Source: Neoceratodus forsteri | Taxonomy: Eukaryota; Chordata; Ceratodontiformes; Ceratodontidae | DNA length: 64,000 nucleotides | Assembly: GCA_016271365.2 (NCBI GenBank) | Contig: CM057456.1 | Location: 169,356,001 to 169,420,000, forward strand | Direction of reading: 5' to 3' | Part shown: positions 11,846 to 23,225 of the stretch, piece after piece | Layout of the letters: every line of letters begins with the position of its first letter | How positions within the stretch are numbered: position 1 is the stretch's first letter | Translations under genes and position numbers: made by a program | Notes under the pieces: generated by a model | Database searches by the model: none | The model's input: only the letters and a program-made list of their open reading frames with translations | Told to the model about the DNA's origin: nothing

Positions 11846-12655
11846 TTGTAAAACAGGGGAGCTACACTTTCTACAAAGAGTTTCATTTTTTTCCCCTTAT
11901 TGGCATTAAGCAGAGAATTGCAGGATTCCATTAAAAGTGTAGTAATTTTATAACCAGAGGGAGTGAGATACAACTGAATTTGCTTGATTGTTGGGGTTGA
12001 GACCTAGGATTTAGAGGGATATTTTTGCAACATTTTAAAAGTGTCCTGCTGGCTGAGTAGTTAAGTTTTGATCCCTGGTTTCACTGAAAGATTTTGTGTA
12101 TTGGAATCAGACAGCAGCCTGCCTACATTGAAAGGCCTGCTTACATCACAGGTGTCACTAGTCAATCAATTGGCTCTGGGTGGGGTTCATCACTGCTGTT
12201 TTAGGCATCCTTCACAGTTAGAAGCCAGTCAGTCTGACTTTTGATTTGTCTGAAGCTGAGAACCTTGCAACACTGCAAAGAACAAACTATAACTTCATTT
12301 AGGAGCTGGAAACTTGGTAAGGCATAATATTGTAAAACAGGGGAGCTACGCTTTCTACAAAGAGTTTCATTTTTTTCCTTATTGGCATTAAGCAGAGAAT
12401 TGCAGGATTCCATTAAAAGTGTAGTAATTTTATAACCAGAGGAGTGAGATACAACTGAATTTGCTTGATTGTTGGGGTTGAGACCTAGTATTTAGAGGAT
12501 ATTTTTGCAACATTTTAAAATGTCCTGCTGGCTGAGTAGTTAAGTTTTGATCCCTGGTTTCACTGAAAGATTTTGTGTATTGAATCAGACAGCAGCCTGC
12601 CTACATTGAAAGGCCTGCTTACATCACAGGTGTCACTATCAATCAGTTGGCTTAA
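11749..12655 (+). repeat. 484-bp tandem duplication with one-base losses in copy 2
   Basis: TGACTTTTGATTTGTCTGAAG starts at 11751 and again at 12235, and similarity continues for about 420 bp. Copy 2 differs mainly by loss of single bases from short runs: CCCC to CC, GAGGGA to GAGGA twice, TTGGAATC to TTGAATC, CTAGTC to CTATC. The duplicated part includes the last L1 ORF1 sequence and some 390 bp of probable CR1 5' sequence. Confidence 0.85.
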
Positions 12656-13136
12656 TTCTTAAGATTTTCAGTGCAGGAAGAGTGTAAAGCACAGCTGACA
12701 TATTTTGGGGCTGACCGCTTTCAGAGCACAAACCACCAGGCTGTTTTGGGGCTGGGGAGGGTTACCTGTGTCTGAGTTGGATGTCTGGATTTTTATCTGT
12801 TTGATTAGCAGGTATTTTCTCTGTCAAATTGTTGTGTAGGGCATCTTGCTGACAGGAAGGCACTCATCATGAGTGCTGGGTCAGAGCTTTTAGCTGATTG
12901 TTTTGTGAGGGCACAGTTTAGGCCCAACCCTTCCCACCTCACCCCACCCACCCTGGAAATAGTTCCTTTATACCTGGGGTTCTGACATCATTTCTCAAGA
13001 GTGCAAGGTGCATATCACTGTCATATCCTCTCTAGCACACTGCACTGACAATATAAGCATACACATTGTATAATATATATATTTCTATATAACAAACCAA
13101 TCACACACACACACACAAAGAAAAAAGTAGATAAAC

Positions 13137-14090
13137 ATGTGGAGCGTAGTACAATGTAATGGCTGTAGGGCAGCAGTCTTCTGGGAGTCTTTCTGGAGGC
13201 TGAGATGCTGCCCTATTTGCAGACAACTCTCTGCCCTGAGGGAGGATGTTGCCCATCTTCAGGCCATGCTGGACTTTAGTAAGGGAACCTTCCCCCAGGC
13301 CACACTGGATGGTAGGAAGGGAACCTCCACCATCCAGGGAGCACCAGAGCCACCACCACTACCTCAGAGGTTGTGAAGAAAACACAGCAGTTGGATCACA
13401 ATGGGCTCAGGAAGGGTGAGAATGGTGGAACAGAGGCACACCCAGTCAGTTGTTCAACTCAACAATCCATACACCATTCTGGGGGAGCATAGCTCCCCTA
13501 TGGATGCACCCACAGAGGAGACTAAGGAGGCTGAGGACAGCTGTCACAAGGGATGCCCACAGGAAGGAGACTGAGGACACCACAAGGAAAGGAAACAGCT
13601 CCTGGTGGAGGACTCAATTATTAGGGGATAGAACTGGGAGAGCAGGGAAAACTGAAGTAAGGTGCCTGCCTGGTGCCATGGCTTGGAGGGACAGGAAGCG
13701 CATCCTCAGAATCATGGGAACAGCTGCACGGGAGTCTGAGCTGGATGTCATTGTCCACCTAGGGACAAATGACTTGGCTCATCATGACATTAGAGCAGTG
13801 CAGAAGGACTTTGTAGAATTGGGGAGGGGGCTAAGACAAGTAGCACACACAATATCCTTCTCAGAGGTGCTGCCTGTCAATGGCATGAGTGAGGTGAGGG
13901 TACTTTGCACCATGCAGTTTAATGAATGGTTGAAAAAATGGTGTGGAGCACAGGGTTTGGCTTCATTGGGGACTGGGGTTCCACCTGGAGGGACACAAGC
14001 CTATACTGGCAGGATGTTCTGCATCTGTCCAGGAAAGGAACAAGTCTTTTGAGCAATCGGTTTAAATGCTTCATTGGCAAGCTTTTAAAC
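13137..14090 (+). pseudogene. CR1 ORF1: zinc-knuckle start and SGNH esterase domain
   Basis: ORF1 opens at 13137 with a cysteine pattern ending RCCPICRQLSALREDVAHLQ, then a proline-rich linker. From about 13600 it shows the SGNH esterase: LLGDRTGRAGKTEVRCLPGA (the catalytic serine block is degraded here), DVIVHLGTNDLAHHD (block III, GTND), SFSEVLPV, QFNEWLK and, after a one-base loss near 14010, the block V segment DVLHLSRKG. ORF1 proteins of CR1 and L2 bind RNA, and many carry this esterase of unknown substrate. At least three frame breaks make it a pseudogene. Confidence 0.8.
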
Positions 14091-14189
14091 TAGTCAAGGG
14101 GGGAGGCACTGATAAGCAACAGGAAAATCCCGGCCTCCCCCTACAAAACAGGGTACTAAATGAGAAAAAGACCAAGGTAGAAAGGTCAG

Positions 14190-16990
14190 TGGGGGATGCT
14201 GCAATGGAAGGTAAAGCCATCAAAAAATGGAGAGCAATGAGTACCAATGCCCGTAGTCTGAGTAACAAGCTTCCTGAATTAGTGGCCTTGATGGAGGAGG
14301 AACATCTGGATATCGTGGCAGTCACAGAAACATGGTACACACAAAACCATGACTGGGATGTAAACATACCAGGATACACTATCTACAGGAGGGACAGGGA
14401 GGGTAAAAGAGGAGGAGGAGTAGCTCTTTACATAAGGGAAGGAATCAAAGCAACAGAACAAAAGGGTAAACAGGGAGGAGAAGAGCACTGTGGGTAAATT
14501 TGGAGACGCAATGGCACACAATATGCACAGGGTTGTATACAGACCCCCTTCTCAGTGGGAGGAAATGGACAAGGAAATGATAGAAAGTATACTTAGAGTG
14601 GCAGAAAAGGGAGATATTGCTGATGGGTGATCTGAATATGCCAGATGTTAACTGGAGTGCAGTTGCAACAGCCACTTCTAAGAGTGGGGTTATTCTAGAT
14701 GCCCTACAGGGGGCATGCCTTAGACAACTAGTATTGGAGCCCACTCGAGAGGGAGCAATATTAGACTTGGTTCTCTCAAATGGAGATGAAGAGAGGATCA
14801 CAGATGTAGAAGTGGGTAGCCATCTGGGAACTAGCGACCATCAAACAGTATGGTTCACAATAAACACAGCAATAGAGTCAAGCCATACAAAGACAAAGTA
14901 CTGGATTTTAGGAGGCTGACTTTGTCAAAATGGGTGAGTGCCTAAGGAATGCACTAGCAAATGAGCAGGAAGGAGGGTGGAAGAACAATGGGGAATAATG
15001 AAACTGCCATCACAGAGGTATCAAGCCTTTGTGTAAAGCAAATAAACAAACGAAAGAGGTAAGAAACCACTATGGTTCTCAAAGGAAGTGGCAGTGAAGG
15101 TTCAAGAGAAAAAAGCATTCAGGAAGTACAAGGAATCACAGAAGGAACAGGACAGAGAACTGTATCAGTTAAAGCAAAAGGAAGCTGGGAAGGCAGTCAG
15201 AACAGCAAAGGCCCAAACCGAGGAAAAGATAGCCAACTCAGTTAAGAAGGGGATAAAACCTTTATAGGTACATCAGGGAGTGAAGGAAGACCAAGGGAGG
15301 ATAGTGAGGCTTAATAAAGGGAGGGAGGGTGGGCAGAGGGTGACTGTAAAAGGCAGAGATACTAAACAAATATTTTTGCTCAGTATTTACAAAGGAAGAG
15401 GGGGAGGTACCTAAAACAAACAGTAGAAACACTCTGGATATAGAAGTTGATACCAGCCCATTTACAGAAGAAAGGGTTCTGAAAGAACTCTTAAAACTGA
15501 AGCTGGACAAAGCAATGGGGCCTGATGGGATTCATCCCACAATTCTAAAAGAACTAAGGGTAGAACTAGTGACACCACTGACTAAACTCTTTAACAAATC
15601 ATGGGAGGATGGGGTGGTACTCGAGGACTGGAGGAGGGCAGATGTGATTCCCCTTCACAAAAGTGGGAGCAAGGCAGAAGCAGGAAACTACAGACCTGTT
15701 AGTTTAACCTCAGTGGTAGGGAAAATGATGGAATCACTTGAAGGAAAGAATTGTTAAATATCTAGAGGCCAGAGGGCACAGGACCCAAGGCAGCATAGAT
15801 TCACAGTGGAAGGTCATGCCAGACAAATCTGATAGATTTCTTTGACTGGGTGACCAAAGTTGTTGATCAGGGAGGGCTGTGACATGGCCTACCTAGACTT
15901 TAGCAAGGCATTTGACACAGTCCCACACAAAAGATTAATATACAAGTTAGCCAGCCTGGGAGTGGGTCCCAAGATGACGGCCTGAGTAAAGAATTGGCTG
16001 GAGAATAGGACACAGAGGTAATAGTAAATGGAGTCCACTCTGAAAAAGGGGGTTAGTAGTGGAGTACATGAGGTTCAGTATTAGGACCAGTCCTCTTCAA
16101 TGTCTTTATAAGTGACATTGCAGAGGGACTGGAAGGAAAATATGTCTCTTTGCAGATGACACAAAGATCTGCAACAGAGTTGATGCCCAAGGTGGAGTGG
16201 AAAGGATGAGAAGGGACTTGGCAAGGTTAGAGGAATGGTCAAATGTATGGCAGCTTAGATTCAATGCTAAGAGCAGGTAATGCACGGGAAACAAAACCCA
16301 GGCGTACACAATGGGGGGTGGGATACTACAACAACAAAAATGGAAAGGGACCTGGGGTAGTCATATCAGATGACTAAAAGTGGGCAAGCAATGTGAGAGG
16401 GCAGCAAGGAGGGTGGGGGATACTGGGATGCATAGGGAGAGGCATCACCAGTAGAAAACAGGAAGTTATTATCCCTCTGTACAGACAGCTAGTGGGACCC
16501 CATCTGGAGTACTGCGTGCAGTTCTAGAGACCCAATCTCCGCAAAGACATAGACAGGATGGAAGCTGTCCAGAAGAGGGCAACTAAAATGGTGCAGGGTC
16601 TGCACCGGAAGACATATGAAGAGAGACTTAAGGAGCTTAATATGTATAGCCTCGAGGAAAGGAGGGAGAAGGGGGACATGATAGAAACTTTTAAGTACCT
16701 CAAAGGAATCAACAAAGTCCAAGAGGGTAGCATCTTTCAAAAAGGAGGTGTGCAAGAACAAGGGGCACAATTTGAAGATAGAAGGGGTGGCTCAGAGGTA
16801 ATTTAAGGAAGTATTTTTTTCAGAGAGGGTGGTGGATGTATGGAACGGCCTTCCAGAGGAGGTTGTGGAGTCACAAACAGTGGTGGAATTCAAGCATGCA
16901 TGGGACAGTCATAAGGCAATTCTAGGGGTTGGGGGTAGGAAGAAGTAGTCTGTTGGTTAACTAGGATCTGCAGCTTATCCATCAGGTAGG
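14190..16990 (+). pseudogene. CR1 ORF2: endonuclease and reverse transcriptase
   Basis: Apurinic-type endonuclease: STNARSLSNKLPELVALMEE, VTETWYTQNHDWD and GGGVALYIREG at 14240-14450; LMGDLNMPDVNW and LGTSDHQTVW at 14617-14860. Reverse transcriptase: MGPDGIHPTILKEL and DWRRADVIPLHKSG at 15515-15660, NYRPVSLTSVVGK, AYLDFSKAFDTVPH near 15890, VLGPVLFNVFISDI near 16085 and LFADDTKICN near 16147, so the catalytic FADD pair survives. C-terminus: VQKRATKMVQGLHRKTYEER, SLEERREKGDMIETFKYLKG and [14 protein letters not shown] sequence at 16558-16880. The domain order and length fit a complete ORF2. Many one-base gaps break it. Confidence 0.85.
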
Positions 16991-17062
16991 GAAATGGGCA
17001 GACTGGGTGGGCCAAGCAGTCCTTATCTGCCGTCAAATTCTATGTTTCTATGTTTCTATATT

Positions 17063-17650
17063 TCAGTGCTTTGGGAGAGGGCCGAGGATCATGAAAACCA
17101 CAGCCGCCACAATAATTTGTGGATTGTTGGTCTCCCAGAGGGGGCTGAAGGGCAATCAATGGAGCAATTTTTAAATGAAAATCTTCCTCGCATGCTAGGG
17201 GACCGATGGAGAGGCCCAACTGAAAATGAGATGACCCACAGGGTCTCTGCCCAGGAAAGCAAACATTCTAATACATCTAGGCCAATTGTGGCCTACCAGT
17301 TAAGATACACTACCAAAGAGAGAATCCTTCGGGATGCCAGAGATGGAACTTTCTTGGCAGGGAACCCCAACTGGCATATACAGGGACTTCGCTCAGGAAA
17401 CAGCTGCAAAGCGTAGAATATCTGGGACCATTATAAGATTTCTTTATCAACATGACTTCAAATTTAAAGTCAAGAATCTTACTAGATTACATGTCGCCAA
17501 GGAAAGACATGAGCTCATCGCTGATCACCCACGGGATATAGAACGGTGGATTGCTCGATTGTGGCCAGGCCTTCAGTGCCCTACTAAAAATCCCAGGAAG
17601 CTTTGGGAGCCCCCTCCAGTGCTGCCTCTAGGTAGGAACCTTTTTTCCCA
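17063..17650 (+). pseudogene. Outer L1 ORF1, RRM and C-terminal domain
   Basis: The frame reads GERAEDHENHSRHNNLWIVG and continues with LPEGAEG, matching the RAEDLENRSRRNN-type start of the L1 ORF1 RNA-recognition domain. It continues through RPIVAYQLRYTTKERIL. After a frame change near 17365 the C-terminal domain follows: QETAAKRRISGTIIRFLYQH, DFKFKVKNLTRLHV and RDIERWIARL. Together with 11519-11845 it makes a nearly complete ORF1 protein split by the CR1. Confidence 0.8.
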
Positions 17651-19153
17651 CATATGGTTCCCCTGCATCCCATTTGCAAACTGGACAGGTCCCATGCCAA
17701 AATGGCTCCCCAGCAAAGACTGCCTCCCAAGCGGCTTGTTCTAATGCCAATACACTATCACTGGCTTTGCAGGCATCCAGTTTGCAGCCCACCCTCCTTC
17801 AACAGGTATTAAACTCATCACCTAAGCCAAGACAGAGACCTAGGAGTGGCCCATAATATTCACCTTCCAAATCCACTGCAGCTTCACCTGTAAAGATTTC
17901 TAGGGATGACCTCTCTCCTATGCTGAATCAGACTGTTACTGGAACCCAAGATATGGACACTGAGCAACTGTCAGACTGGGCGGATCTCCCTGAAACATTG
18001 TTAGTGGAATTGGAAGACATTCTTTCACCAGTCCGACCTGGTCTCATCTGCTACATGGCTGCAGTGCTGAAGACACCTCTAGATCCTAGATGTACCCCTC
18101 GGGACCCCACGAGATGGTCGAATACCAACTTACTGGATCTCCTGGAACTTGACTGACTATCTAATTCTGTATCCATAATCTGTTGCATGATGGGGGACGA
18201 GTTCATACTCCATCCCCCCCACTATGCTCCCCCAGCCTATGCCATGGAGTTGGTGTAGCTATGATGATGCCGATGTACCTTTTACCCTTCCCCCCTGCAC
18301 AGGCAATCAACTGGTTTGTGCCAAATGCTATGGGCCCCCCGATATGGGTCCAATTGGAATCTGACCTGGCAGGAGCAATACCCCGATATACGCTTCTCAC
18401 CTCACAGGTGCGCTTGATATACTCTCTCCCGCCCACTGTGTTATGCACAGCCCACTCTTGGAAGTGCCTCAGGGCCAAATCCACTTTGCCTAGACAGTCT
18501 AGGAACCCTGCTATACAGTATGCTCCTTTATGGTGCAATAACCTTATTCAAATTGATGGGGCATCAATATGCTGGCCTTCCTGACACAAAGTGGGAATTC
18601 AGGTTGTAGAAGACCTCTCTCACTCTGGCACGTACCCCCTGCTCCCTTTTGATCAGTTACAAAGACAATTTTCCCTACCACACAAAGACTTTTGGAGATA
18701 TTTACAAATTTGCAGTGCCTTACACCCTCTTCTTCCCAAATCCCAGGCGATCAATGGACATGGTTAGCTAGCTTGCACCATCTTCCCTCCATCAAAGGGG
18801 TTATGGGTCACTTCTATAGTTCTTGAAGAGACTCACAATCCAATGTAACTTTGTCTTGCAAAAAGAAGTGGGAATCATATACTGGCTCTTCCATCACCAA
18901 CAACCAATGGACCTCCTACCTCAGGGATGTATACCATACATACAGCGACACCAACAGTCGCTTTCCACAGCTAAAAATTCTATTGTTGTGGCACCGCACA
19001 CCAGTGATTCTCCACTCTCGTGGTTTGCTTGGCCATAACAAAATGCTGACATTGCTCCCAGGGGAAGGCACACATTCTTCATAATTTATGGTCCTGTTTT
19101 AACTTGTTAACTTATTGGAAGATGGTCACCTCGGATATTTCTTTAGCATTTAA
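17651..19153 (+). pseudogene. Outer L1 ORF2, C-terminal part up to the TTAA site
   Basis: No endonuclease or reverse transcriptase motif is visible between 17650 and about 18540, so most of ORF2 has been deleted. From about 18590 the frame shows L1 ORF2 C-terminal wording: VVEDLSHSGTYPLLPFDQLQ, LPHKDFWRYLQICSALHPLL. It ends at 19121-19151 with MVTSDISLAF. The next codon is AAC of the inserted unit, but if the inserted unit is removed it becomes AAG and the frame continues KQPIVLADVKLCLG at 60664. Internal stops show the L1 was already decaying or decayed later. Confidence 0.75.
19150..19153. other. TTAA target duplication, left
   Basis: TTAA lies directly before CCCTTACGCTGCCA. The matching TTAA is at 60662-60665, directly after GTGGGAGGG. 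Duplication of exactly TTAA is the signature of piggyBac integration. Confidence 0.85.
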
Positions 19154-19211
19154 CCCTTACGCTGCCAAGGTTTTTCTGTAAATTGCATATCCCTGCTGCC
19201 AGAGGTTTTTT
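19154..19211 (+). repeat. Left terminal region of the piggyBac-like unit
   Basis: The terminus reads CCCTTACGCTGCCAAGG after TTAA. GCTGCCAAGGTTTTT at 19161-19175 is repeated as GCTGCCAGAGGTTTTTT at 19195-19211. The right terminus shares CCCT, the later GCCA and a doubled inner motif, as is usual for piggyBac ends with subterminal repeats. Confidence 0.7.
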
Positions 19212-19529
19212 CACTGGGTTTGTACACTTATCGGTTATGACGTTATTACATAATTTTTCTTAATTCCCTGGTAAACTTTTTTTGTCAGGGTAATAAGAAA
19301 CTAACACAACTATAATTCAAAGTGAAAATATAACTTTTCCAACAAAGACATTTGGAGATATATATGTTTTAGTGAAATTTTGATTGTTTTTGCGAATTTG
19401 TATTCTCAAAAAATACTGAAGTTTGTAAAAACGTTAAAATTGGTTGCATCACTGATAAAAATTGTTGTCTAAAATGTAACTAATTTTCACTTTCAGGCTA
19501 AAAATTCTTTATATAAACACAAATTTCAC
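19212..19529. other. Unique sequence inside the left terminus
   Basis: AT-rich sequence between the left terminus and the 380-bp satellite. No gene or repeat period is visible. Confidence 0.5.
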
Positions 19530-21705
19530 ATTGGTTTCTCACCTACAGACTATGAGAGTGACCAGAACGGACCACCTATGGTAGTGCCATGCTGGCCTAT
19601 GGGGGGTTCCTATTGGATTATGGGGTACACGTCACAAAATCCATTAAGAAAAAATAAGAAGTAGCCTGTTTCACATGATAGGGAAGTGAATGAGTAAATC
19701 AAGGGCCAGATTGCACCTATAGCTACCTACCCAGGGTCACATGACCAAAAACAAGATGGCTGACACCATTCAGCCATTTTCTGTGTCAAACTGCTTGTGA
19801 CTCATTTATTGAGATCACTAGATCATAAAAGTGGTAAATGTCAATGGATTACACCCTTTCTTATGGCAGCAGTGGCTTGGATGAAATTTATGATCCCTAA
19901 TTTCACATTGTAGACCCACTTGCAGATAGCCGGCGTGCCCATACCCAACCACCCATGGTATGACCATGCTGGGCAATGGGGTGACCACCTATTGCATTAT
20001 GGGGTGCATGCCAATAAATTCAAAAAGGAAAAGTAAAAAGTAGCCCGTTTTACATGGCGGGGAAGTGAATGAGTAAATCAAGGCCCAGATTGTACCCATA
20101 GCTACATCCCCTGGGTCACATGACCAAAAACAAGATGGCTGACACCCGCTCAGTCATTCCTTGTGTCAAACTGCTTCTCTTACACATTTATTGTGATAAC
20201 TACATTATAAAAGTGGTAAATGTCAATGGATTACACCTTTTCTTACATCTGCAGGGGCTTGAATGAAATTTATTATCTCTAATTTCACTTTATAGACCCA
20301 CCAGCATATAGCTGGGGTGCCATACCCAACCACCCAAGGTAGGGCCATGCTGACCCATGAAGGGCCCACCTATTGCATTATGGGTTGCATATCAATAAAT
20401 TGAGAAAGGAAAAGTAAGATGTAGCCTGTTTTACATGACGGGGAAGTGAATGAGTAAATCAAAGCACAGACTGTACCCATAGCTACATCCCCAGGGTCAC
20501 ATGACCAAAAACAAGATGGCTGACACCATTCAAACATTTTCTGTATCAAACTGCTTCTGTTACATGTTTGTAGAGATAACAACATTATAAAAGTGGTAAA
20601 TGTCAATGGATTACACATTTTCTTACATCTGCAGGGGTGTGGATGAATTTTCTGATCCCTAATTTCACATTACAGACCCACTTGCAGATAGCCGGGGTGC
20701 CATAACCAACCACCCCTGGTATGCCCATGCTGGCCAATGGGGTGTCCACCTATTGCATTATGGGGTGCATGCCAACAAATTCAAAAAGTAAAAGTAAAAA
20801 GTAGCCCATTTTACATGACAGAGAAGTGAATGAGTAAATCAAGGCCCAGACTGTACCCATATCTGCATCCCCCAGGTCACATGACCAAAAACAAGATGGC
20901 AATGACCATTTGATAATTTTCTGTATCAAACTGCTTCTGTTACATGTCTGTAGGGATAACTACATTATGAAAGTGGTAAATCTCAATGGATTACAACTTT
21001 TCTTACATCTGAAGGGGCTTGGATGAAATTTCTGATCCCTAATTTCACATTATAGACCCACCACCATATAGCTGGGGTGCCATACCCAACCACCTAAGGA
21101 AGGCCATGCTGGCACATGAGGGGCACACCTATTGCATTATGGGTTATATACCAATAAATTCAGAAAGTAAAAGTAAGATGTAGCCTGTTTTACATGACAG
21201 GGAAGCGAATGAGTAAATCAAGGCCCAGACTGTACCCATATCTACATCCCCTTGGTCACATGACCAAAAATAAGATGGCGGCTACCATTCAATCATTTTC
21301 TGTCAAACTGCTTCTGTTACACATTTGTAGGGATAACTATATTATAAAAGGGGTAAATGTCAAGGGATTACACCTTTTCTTACATCTGCAGGGGCTTGGA
21401 TGAAATTTCTGATCCCTAATTTCTCATTACAGACCCAACTGCAGATATAAGGGGTGCCATATCCAACCACCCATGGTATGCCCATTCTTGTCAATGGGGT
21501 GTCCACCTATTGCATTATGAGGTGCAAGCCAATAAATTCAAAAAGGAAAAGAAAAGTAAAAAGCAGCTTGTTTTCCATGTTAGGGAAGTGAATGAGTAAA
21601 TGAAGGCCCAGACTGTACCCATATCTACATCCCCTGGGTCACAGGACCAAAAATAAGATGGCGGCTACCATGCAATCATTTTCTGTATCAAACTGCTTCT
21701 ATTCT
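19530..21705 (+). repeat. 380-bp satellite, about 5.7 copies, alternating A and B types
   Basis: GGAAGTGAATGAGTAAATCA recurs at 19682, 20061, 20442, 20822, 21201 and about 21581, a period of 379-381 bp. Other shared words are CACATGACCAAAAACAAGAT and AAGTGGTAAATGTCAATGG. From 19915 the copies alternate: CTTGCAGATAGCCGG (19915, 20676 and, changed, 21433) and CCAGCATATAGCTGGGG (20295, 21055), so a 760-bp higher-order unit exists. The array stops abruptly at about 21705 in the 38-bp minisatellite. Confidence 0.9.
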
Positions 21706-21833
21706 AAAACCTGTGGAGAAAAACCCTACCCTTTCCCTGTTCTAAAACCTGTGGAGAAAAAGCCTATCCTTTCCCTATTATATAACACATCATGAAGTCC
21801 ACTCTCTGTGACAGGACGGTGTCTAAAGTCCTA
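21705..21833 (+). repeat. Start of the macrosatellite: 38-bp minisatellite and cassette head
   Basis: Two copies of the CCTGTGGAGAAAAACCCTA-type 38-bp unit are followed by the cassette head (ATATAACACATCATGAAGTCC, GACAGGACGGTGTCTAAAGT). The cassette is then cut by the LINE at 21833 and resumes near 28140. So this is unit 1 of the array whose later units are at 29400-33215. Confidence 0.8.
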
Positions 21834-22201
21834 TACTAGGAGTCATACTAGGAGATATAGATGTACAGAAGGCCAAGGCCCATAAATATACATCTCCTGC
21901 TACAACAGGCATTTAGCCCCACTATCCAAATTCAATAAATACCTATCAAGTTTGGATTTGAATAGGCTATAGGAATCAACTTCAGCAATATCTTTAGGTA
22001 ATGCATTCCATGAAGAGATAATTCATTGAGTATAAAAATTCCTTCTTAGCTGTGTTTTTGGATATGTGAGACCAAGTTGGTAACTATGACTTCTCAAAGA
22101 GAAGCACCTTTGTTGTCGAATAAAGCCTAATTCCGCAAATAATATAGGGTCTCTTATAATTTTAAACATTAATAATAAATCACCTCTCTTTCTCCTAAGC
22201 T

Positions 22202-23017
22202 CTAAGGAGTAAGATTTAACGAAAGTAGTCTATTATCATAATCAACCCTATTGAGGCCATAAACCATCTTGGTGACCCTCCTCTGAACCCCCTCAACTCT
22301 CCTTATATCTCCTTGCAAAAAGGGGCACCATAAGGGAGAACAATAATCCAGAATAGGTCGTACATAAACCCTATATAAAGGGATTATACAATTTCTATCT
22401 CTGGAAGTAATTGATCGTCTAATACAACCAATTAGTCTATTAGACTTTTTAATTAGTTCAGTACAATGGTTGCTAAATTTTAAGCTTTTGGATATCAAAA
22501 CACCAAGATCCTTCTCGTGTTCCACAGACTGTAGCTGATGACCATGTAAGAAATAATTAAAGCATTGGTTATTATCTCCAAAATGCACAACCACACTCTT
22601 TTCTCGATTAAAGGACATTCCATTTGAATTTGCCCAAGATTCCATTAGTAAGAGATCTGCACAAAGGTCGGAATGACCCTCCTTTGTACTAATATCTAAT
22701 GCAATTTTAGTATCATCAGCAAACTTAACCGAAAAACCCTTAGTATCCTTGTTTAAATCAGATACAAAGATTGAAAATAATAATGGGCCCAATACTGAGC
22801 CCTGAAGGACCCCACTAGTAACTCTACCCATGTCAGAAACGTATCCTTTAATCCTAACAGATTGTTCTCTGTTCATCAACCAATCCTGAACCCAATTTAC
22901 AACAAAACCATTTATCCCCAGGTTAGTCATTTTTTTAATGAGGGTTACATGTGGAACTTTGTCAAAGGCTTTACAAAGATCCAAAAAAACAATATCCACT
23001 GCTTTTCTATCCTCCAA
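22202..23017 (-). pseudogene. Reverse transcriptase palm to C-terminus of the CR1/L2-type LINE
   Basis: This is a 271-residue open frame, the longest intact stretch of its element. It contains the first catalytic aspartate region (VDIVFLDLCKAFDKVPH), GVLQGSVLGPLLF, the catalytic FADDTK motif, GMSFNREKS, HEKDLGVLISKSLKF and PLYRVYVRPILDYCSPLW, ending in VQRRVTKMVYGLNRVDYDNR. All palm residues expected in a CR1/L2 enzyme are present here, so this LINE is younger than the CR1 copies around it. It lacks an upstream start because the Tx1/L1 interrupts the gene. Confidence 0.8.
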
Positions 23018-23210
23018 AAGTTTACTGACTTTCTCATAAAAACAAAGATTAGCTGTAAGACATGATCTCTGGGTCCTAAAACCATGTTGTGTATTGTTGA
23101 CAAAACCAATAGATTTTTAAATTAGATATAAGTATGTCCTTTACAATAGATTCCATAATTTTACCCAAAATACAGGTCAAACTGATTGGTCTATAGTTTG
23201 TCATACTACC

Positions 23211-23225
23211 ACGATCACCCTTTTT
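23211..23225. other. Target-site duplication of the Tx1/L1 insertion, left
   Basis: ACGATCACCCTTTTT is repeated at 26845-26859 on the far side of the Tx1/L1. The host LINE frame rejoins when the insert and one copy are removed. Confidence 0.9.

Larger units (their letters stand above)
12656..17062 (+). mobile_element. Near full-length CR1-type LINE inserted in L1 ORF1
   Basis: Both ORFs are recognisable in the correct order and orientation, followed by a 3' UTR that ends ATTCTATGTTTCTATGTTTC. The left edge cannot be placed exactly: the 5' UTR probably begins before 12656, inside the tandem duplication, because L1 coding sequence stops near 11845. L1 ORF1 sequence resumes directly at 17063. 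No clear target duplication is seen, as is common for CR1. Frames are broken many times, mostly by single-base losses. Confidence 0.85.
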
